Under the pieces are notes generated by a model, which saw only the letters and a program-made list of their open reading frames with translations, was not told the origin of the DNA and ran no database searches. 64,000 nucleotides of DNA from Ancylostoma caninum (Eukaryota; Nematoda; Chromadorea; Rhabditida; Ancylostomatidae): positions 1,230,501 through 1,294,500 of the forward strand of contig JBAJFG010000370.1 of assembly GCA_037903475.1 (NCBI GenBank), in the 5' to 3' direction. Positions 57,153-64,000 of the stretch are shown piece after piece. The translations under genes and the position numbers were made by a program. Within the stretch, counting starts at the first letter, position 1; every line of letters starts with the position of its first letter.

Positions 57153-60100
57153 ATGGTGGTACGAGCATCGCTGCAGTCTTCATTCAATTTCGATCAAGTG
57201 AAGACAAAAACTGTCGAGAACCTCATCTTCCAGCTGATCAACGATGTAAGGATTTGAATGTTTTTTTTCATTTCCATGCCTAAACAGTGATTAAATATGC
57301 TCTGGCAGGTCCCGCATTTGATTTCTGTTTCATTTTCTTTCGCCGCATCCTTCCTTTATAGAAAAGCTGTGTCACTGTAATTTTTTTCTAGCGGGCGCAC
57401 TATTCGCGAGATATTCATGAGCCTGTCAAGTTACCAATATCCTCTTTAATCAGTTTCAATATAAGCAAGGCAGAGTTGTTCTTTTATGTGCTCGAAGTAG
57501 CGCAACTCCCGCTTTCATGGAACTCCATACTGTTTTGATCAAATAATATGTCTTCTCTCTTATTGTCTCCTATACTTCTTAAACCTTCTCGCTTTCTAGC
57601 AAGAATCAGCGCGATGTCGTTGTTTCAGAATAATGATCGCTACAGATGACTTCATAGTGTAGTCAGCTGAGCTGAAGTTCGGGAGCTTCTTGTTGACACC
57701 CAAAATCCATAGATTATCACTGATAAAAAACTTTCAAAGCTATTTCTAACCAATTCTGTGATTGTGTTCCACTTCTTCCCTCGAGTGGATTAATTCTATT
57801 CTCATATCTAGCTCTCGAGCATCATTTTCTGCCGTCTGTTACTTTCTGTTTATGGGACGTTTCTTAAGCAATGGCCATGTTCGACTTTCTTGAAATCTTG
57901 GCATGATGGTAGTTGTTTGAAGTTCACTACGACTTTCCAGGCTCTGACGAAGGCGAAAACGCCGAAACGTTAACCGTAATAAATATCGATACCAATTTCT
58001 TGAGCAGTTTCTCTAGTCCTGTTGAAATACCTGTTGCCCATGGGATTTTCAGAATTCCGCATTATACACGTCTTTTATGGAAATCGTTCACTATTCCTTG
58101 AACATTCAGTTTTTTTTCGTGCTGGTAAGTCCTGGGAGCTCCGTTGATTTGTCTTGTGGATTTATCGTGATTTGTCTTGTGGATAAGTTATATGTAGGCG
58201 TGCTACTCTGCTCATACGAGAACGATTTAAATTGCACTCTTGCACATCCTCAACATTCAATTGATATCGCTCACGTCGCTCTTCATCCACAGAAGTGAAG
58301 CTTTTGACTAATTCTTGAATTTACTATCATTTCACGCAGACTACTTCTGCGAAGGTGCAATTTTTTTTACTTCATCAAGGTGTTCTCCACTTTCCAACCA
58401 TCTCTAGGTTTTTTTTTGTCGTATTTTTTGAACTCATATCTTTCAAATAACCATCCTATCTTCTGCTCTAGATATTTGCTAGGTGTTTTCACAGATTTTT
58501 TGCTTTAAGTTGGTCTAACTTTGTTAAATACGGAAAGCCAGAATTGGTTTTATTTCTTACAGGGGTTGGTGGATTATTCCACCTCTACTCTCTTTCATTA
58601 TCCGGAGATAATCCTCTCTTTTTCGACTTAGTATTTCTCCTTTTTTGAAAGTTTTTCCACTCATTCCATATGTTATTCCGTTAACATTATCTGTTGGAAA
58701 TCAAATGCAAAATACTGACTCATCCACCTGTTTCCATTCTGCATTCCGGTTCTTTTTTTCTACTGTTGCATTTATTGCTTAGCATTTAAGGGTTGGGTGT
58801 TCTTCCATCAGCACTTGCTGTACCCATTTTGATGTTGCGAATCTGGCTTGTGCGTATGCTGCGTTTCTTTAGGAAAGATTTCCAGAGTGATACTACTGGA
58901 AAAAAGGTGCGGGAAAGTGTGATTCATTTGAAGAGGTTGGCAAAAATGGTAGACAGTGGGCGCAAGTGAAGCCATTGTCGCTTTTGAAAAGAACTCTGTA
59001 CATAATTGACACACTTATTCTTCAATTGCACGGCGTCCTGCCCCACCTCCGCAGTGCGCCTAGCGACGATGTCATACTGAAAACCACGTTTACGGAGTTT
59101 GCAGAGGGCATAATGGCTGGAAATTCATTTAAAAATGCTGAGAAATTATGGTCAAATTACTGCTGCTCTAAATTTTGTATTTTAGGTGACAAATATCACC
59201 GAAACATTCCCGCTGCAACCTGGTCAGACTGCAGATAGCCTCGTCGTTGCAGTTGAGCGTAGTGTGCAGCAGTTTCTAGACCAGGGTGATGCTGCCATAC
59301 GATCCTGTCCATTGGCGCACGGAACGGCGTTAGAGACGTTGACAGATGCACTGGTGGATGTTCGAGACACCGGTTGGTTTTCTTTTTTTTAAACATTAAC
59401 ATATATTTCTTTAACAGGTTTATCCAACAAAAAAAAAATGCTGAAAGTGAAACTAGTGGAATTGCTGTTTGTGGTATTGAATGCCTCAGAATCGAATTCT
59501 GATTTGTCTTGCATGCATCTCATTTGTTTAACTTCGCTGCTTTTTCTTCTCAAGACTTTTTTTTGTTGTTGCATGTCTGGTATTTCCAGATTTTATACTC
59601 ATTAGCTTGCAACTTTCGTGTTCTTGATCAAACATTGGGGTTACCAGAGGGAAGAGAAATTTTTCGCTAGCTTTCTTTCTGTCTTATTTGCGCTGCTAAC
59701 TAGCTCTCTACTACGGAAATATTGTTCTTAATAACTTACGTCCGGGTAGTTGTACGCAACTACCAGGATTTTGTGTAGTCATTTGCCTTGTTGTGCCTCA
59801 GAGTCGGAGATCTGGGCTTATTTTCCTTCTGAACAAAAATCTGTTCCGGATGATCTCCAAAACTTCCATATATCCCCAGTTTTCCAACATGGCGAGCATG
59901 CTTTTGTCCTTCACACGCGTATTCTTTATAGCTGCACTTTGCCAAGGCCAGCATTCTGCCTTCAGAGATTTTGATCAGTTGACGGTTGTGAAGGTAGCAC
60001 CAGACCGATTTCCCTCACTTCGTCTATTCCATCAAATTTCTCAAAACCGGAAAGGCTTTCCACTAGTTCTCACTTGCGTTCAGGGCAATCAATGTCATTT

Positions 60101-62223
60101 GCCGGGCGTGATTTTATACGAGACAGTTCATCCTCGCAGCGCCGAGCAACTGCAGTTAACGCCGGCAAAACACTTCTGCAAGTGAGTTTTCATGGCTCTA
60201 TTTGTTCATGTTTTGGTTGGTCCAGATTGGTGAGTGTTTATACGTTGTCCAATTCGAGGCTGTGGCACACTTCCTCATCCTCGCAGACTCCATCGATGTG
60301 GCGTTAATTGTCGAGGGCATCGATAAGGTTGGTGTTTCTTCCTTTGAGTTACTTTCTATGCTGTGATGCAACGTTGTCTTGTTCCTCTGTCCAATATTCT
60401 GCATAACCAGATAGTTCTGCCTTTTTTCTAGTTTTTTTTTTTTCAAATGGAATGTTTCAGAATTAACTTACTAAGACTGCATCTTCTACTTGGATTATCT
60501 TTGCAAAGTTATGTACCATGTCGAAGCCATCTTTAAGGCAAAGCGCGATTATGTTAAACATGTTTTGATGTCCCTCTTTTCACTAGTCGATACGAAATCT
60601 CATTGTGTCCTCGTTGTCGCACCAGTGAGTTAAGTGTTTTTGAGGATCTTGAATCTTCATGTGAAGGACTATTACGCCATTTTCTCGGCTAGTTTGGTCT
60701 CAAGATATGGCTTTTTCACTCCTCTAATGTCTTGCGTTAATTGCACTGTGTTCGTCTGCGGAGGCATTGACTGGAACATGTCTCCAGGGGAAGTTTTAGG
60801 TCGTTAAGGGTCCAATTTTTCACCACCCGTCGCAGCTGCATTCTAGCCAATCATGCTCTGCAGAAATTGAGTAGATGCCGTAGCAAAACAGGACGAGGGC
60901 TCACTTATAATGCATTAATCATTTTTTTTTGTTGAGGTGCACTGTGAAATCAGAAGTGAATAGTGAAAAGAAAGGACGGGAAGGAAAATTATTAGGTATA
61001 TCACATATTGGTCGTTTGTCCTAGTGTGCCGTTAGAGAAACGAGGGCAACAAGTACAATGAATGCGGTACCCGGTTCAAGGAAAAACCATCCATTTATAG
61101 CACCGGTGACAGTTGATCCGTTTACAGATTCGCACTCTTTTGGATGGTATCCGAGCAGCAACTTCAAACCAGGAAGTGATTGACCGCTACCAGCTAATGA
61201 TAGCTGAGATTGAAGAGATCGAAGAAACTGTAAGGTGGGGTTTTCGTCTCTTTATTCACTTCTTTGCGCCATAAAGTTGCTTTAGTCTTTTTGGAATATA
61301 TATTAAGCCTTTTCTTCTTTTGTTGCGAACAAACATGCTTGCGTCATTTACCACTATAAGTATATGTACCTGATGCGAAAAGAAAGACAATAGTGTTTTT
61401 AGGAGGCGCATTGCCGATCTGCGCGACCCTAATCAACGGGATGATTTGCTAGCTTGCAAAGGAGTGCTAAAGTCATCGTGCCCCCTGGTATTTGCTACAA
61501 CAAAGGTAATTGGTTCAATTTAGCTCTTATCAATGAGTTATATTTTTGCATCTTTAGGCTTTTGTACGTCATCCTGAAAACGATGAGTCGCGACAGAATC
61601 GTGACTACGCGCACAATGAGGCATTGGCCGCGTTGAATGCTATGGATTCTATACTCAGAGGTGAAGTAATGCCACTTTTGTCACTTCATTCCGCGTCATT
61701 TCGAAAACTATCAGGAAGTTTTTTGGTGGTGCTTCCTTTTTTCAATTCATTCTTGTACACTTCCATTTTAGGAGAAAAACCGGACATGTCATTTACTGCC
61801 CAAGGACGGTTAGGTCATCTTATCAGCGAACTTGATCAGTTTCAAGTAAGATATAGATTCATCTTTTCACAAGCTTCGTCGATTCTTTTCCTATTCTTCA
61901 ATTTTTATAGAACAGAGTATATCTTGAACCTGGCACATACAAAGCTCACATCCACCGCCCGGAGCTGGAGGAGCTCCTCGAGCGTATCGTCAGTGGATCA
62001 GCTGCAATTGCAGATTCAGGTGCTGTTCTTAGATGCTGTCTAGAAAATCGGTACTTTAGAAAACCACTGTTAGCTTTCCGGCCAGTTGTTTTCTCTGCTG
62101 ACTTTAGGGAAATTCAGTTTCAATTCAGGTAGTACCCGAGCAGATCGAAAACAAAAGATTGTCAATGAGTGCAACAATCTTCGCCAAGCCTTGCAAGATC
62201 TTCTTGGGGAATACGAAAGGAGT
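57153..62223 (+). CDS. hmp-1: Alpha-catenin (HMP-1), N-terminal ten exons, runs past the window
   Basis: Exons 57153-57245, 59186-59372, 60084-60181, 60259-60327, 61128-61234, 61403-61505, 61558-61660, 61772-61845, 61911-62019 and 62129-62223 join without a phase error, giving 346 residues. They follow the alpha-catenin N-terminal order: KTVENLIFQLIND, SVQQFLDQGD, LVDVRDTGQSM, AVAHFLILADSIDV, DLRDPNQRDDLL, HPENDESRQNRDY, then ELEELLERIVSGSAAIAD and KIVNECNNLRQALQDLLGEY. The last is the family's most conserved stretch here and separates it from vinculin and catulin. Alpha-catenin links the cadherin-beta-catenin complex to actin at adherens junctions; this part holds the beta-catenin-binding bundle. 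The ATG is the first good start, but the frame is open upstream to an acceptor at 57094, so an earlier exon is possible. Exon 4 has a weak acceptor (AATTCGAG). The M and actin-binding domains lie outside. Confidence 0.88.
57944..57968 (+). ncRNA. Hammerhead-like motif in alpha-catenin intron 1
   Basis: CTGACGA, one extra A, stem GGCG-AAAA-CGCC, GAAAC, then GTTAACCGTAATAAATA. Sense orientation within the first intron. Both core halves match the consensus. It is probably a Penelope-derived solo end. Confidence 0.5.
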
Positions 62224-63749
62224 GTATGTTTGTCTTTCATTTTAGTTACTTTTTCTTTCTATGCTGGTAGCGGTTTTCCTTTCTAATCTCCTATAGTGCT
62301 TTTGTTCTGTGGTAAGACTCCTTTCTCTTGTTTACTTTTTGCTATTTCGACTCCTCCTCTCTACTCTTGCTTCACATTCCTCCTGAAGTATCATTAGAGT
62401 CACTATTAAATACATGAGCTGAGAAACCATGACACCTTATGGCGCGCACAGAATCTCTTAATCGGCTTTCTTCGCGGATTCTATGTGAGGGCGCCATAGG
62501 GCTGATCGGCGATTCTATTTGCATTAGAAAGCGCGTGGTGTTTGCACATTCATTTGATTGGGTGGGGAGGTGAAAAACTCATGTATTCGAACATAACACT
62601 GAACAAGCTGTTTCCACCTTCATAAGAGGAGGCTACGGAGGAGTGAAAATACATTTTGTTGCGAAAGACTTCATCGAAGGTATTTGCGGTTTTCTGGAAG
62701 TGATAAAGTCTCATTCTTGTCAAGAATTAGCTCATGAATATTAGACTATAGTGTAATGGTGTTGTGAGCTAGGACCATTCAGTGAGCTGGAAATTCGTAT
62801 CGACTTCAAAATGTGCACTAAAGATGCAGAAAAGATCTTTCGAGTTAAGGATGAGTTGTATTTGGCCAGGTAATTGGATTGAATTTGGAATAAGTTTCTG
62901 GGAGAATATTCAAAATTCGTACCCTGGAGAGCAAATGCGGTTCTTTTGCATTTGGGTTTAGATTGTCAGCTTGACCTTGTATTAGGACAGTGTAATGATA
63001 CTTGTTTCTAGCTTCGTATGAGAAACCGGCGGAGATCATGTATAGGTTTTTCTTCCCTACTTATTACTTTGTGCCATTATCGGGGGGGGGGGGGGTTGAT
63101 TTCAGGACTCGAACCTACCGAATTTCAAACGAGAACCTATGTGAAAAATTGATTTTCATTTTAGATTTTAATAAATATTCGTATGGTACGATAAAAATGC
63201 AAGAAGTCAATGCAAATTTTTCTAACCATTTCATAACGATAAAAATCAAGATTCATAAAGCGGTCCGCCTATGTTTTACGTATAGTGCCGCATAGCGGAT
63301 TACTGCTCTTTATATTAACCTTGTAAACATAATGAATCAGTCGAAATATGGTACGTTAGTCCGATAGCTGCGACACGATGAGAGAGTGAAGCTAACCTTC
63401 TTTTAGTATACTTATGTTTTTGGCTCAATTTTTGCAGGAGAAAGAATTTGTTTTTACAACTCAACTCAATCTTTGTAGAATTCGTCTTTTTTGTCTTTTT
63501 TTATTGACAGTCACCTGTGAGCAATCCTGCTGTTTGCTGATGCCTTATCAATGCATAAACTGCGCTTGATTGCCCCATTGCTTTTCGGATGCCGCAGGAG
63601 TGCTGTGTTGTCGATGGATGTGCTTGCGCTTCCAAACGCAGCATGACATCTTCGATAATGCAAATGAGGCGCCACGAGTCTTACGTAGGCATGTGCTAAG
63701 TAATTGGCGATCGTGCCGTTGTCAATTCGTCATCTGGCCGTTTTTGCAG
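62224..63749 (+). other. Probable intron 10 of alpha-catenin, with a G-run
   Basis: Begins with a GTATGT donor. No exon for the next conserved alpha-catenin block was found before the window end. A G-run is at about 63081-63092. Confidence 0.5.
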
Positions 63750-63750
63750 G

Positions 63751-63918
63751 GTTGTTTTCCCTATAAAGGAGACGTGCACTATTGACTCTCTAGACACTCT
63801 GCAAAAGCGGAATAGCGCGCGAAAGGGTAGACGAGTTCCTATTCAAGCGAGGGACACATTTACGCGAGTGCTAGAACATGAGTTTGGAATTCGAACGCTT
63901 CTGAAAAACGTGGTTTGA
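63751..63918 (+). CDS. Possible exon of unknown identity
   Basis: A 55-codon frame follows a TTTTTGCAG acceptor and ends in TGA (TIDSLDTLQKRNSARKGRR..., then HEFGIRTLLKNVV). It does not resemble the next part of alpha-catenin. It could belong to another gene or be chance. Confidence 0.2.
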   Translation, partial: VVFPIKETCTIDSLDTLQKRNSARKGRRVPIQARDTFTRVLEHEFGIRTLLKNVV

Positions 63919-64000
63919 AGTTACAGATTTAGTTTTATTCTGTCAAAGAGTTCTGAGTGCGAGGGATTTGGCTAGGCATCTCATCTCTCAACAACGAATT

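Noticed and set aside
60466..60633. Open frame (HVEAIFKAKRDYVKHVL) in alpha-catenin intron 4
   Set aside because: The flanking exons 60259-60327 and 61128-61234 already join in phase and follow the family order, so there is no room for it; it ends in a stop.

Overview
The window looks like nuclear DNA from a parasitic nematode, most likely a strongylid or hookworm-type worm. The evidence is an exon/intron structure with TTTTCAG-type acceptors, trans-splice-like acceptors just before start codons, nematode-type BEL/Pao, RTE and Penelope-like retroelements, and small secreted Cys-rich proteins including a TIL-type protease inhibitor. No prokaryotic features, no intact RNA genes and no CRISPR were seen.

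Host genes occupy a minority of the sequence. They are: a terminal exon of a Gly/Tyr-rich single-pass membrane protein (1851-2463); a small secreted-protein gene that runs into a ten-cysteine TIL domain (8883-11086); two minus-strand genes of unknown function (48307-47151 and 46641-46366); a complete four-exon EMC6 gene (52784-55401); and the first ten exons of an alpha-catenin (HMP-1) gene that runs off the right edge (57153-62223 and beyond).

The rest is dominated by mobile DNA, often nested. From left to right: a foldback MITE; a decayed minus-strand BEL/Pao element (3440 to about 8600); a young BEL/Pao element with identical 381-bp LTRs, a tRNA-Gly primer site and a 5-bp target duplication (18145-24153), itself inside a foldback repeat; a minus-strand Penelope-like element split by a hAT-type MITE; a 2.6-kb TIR element built from 747-bp tandem units that each carry a tRNA-like pol III promoter (30571-33139); a hAT-type element holding a second copy of the first MITE (35455-37250); a second Penelope-like element (38099-40130); a hAT-like element with a MULE-like foldback inside it, both with perfect target duplications (41928-43342); a GGCCCGTAGTAAAG TIR element (43547-44199); and an RTE relic split by a 5'-truncated CR1/L2-like element (48925-51106).

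The most unusual signal is the roughly 950-nt leader of the young BEL element. It is a train of about 20 predicted RNA hairpins of two classes. Twelve share the apex TCCTCCCTGAGGA, but their stems differ and carry compensatory base changes. The same element has lost RNase H, integrase and most of env, yet its LTRs are identical, which suggests mobilisation in trans. Hammerhead-ribozyme-like motifs recur five times, with three of them next to Penelope-like sequence.
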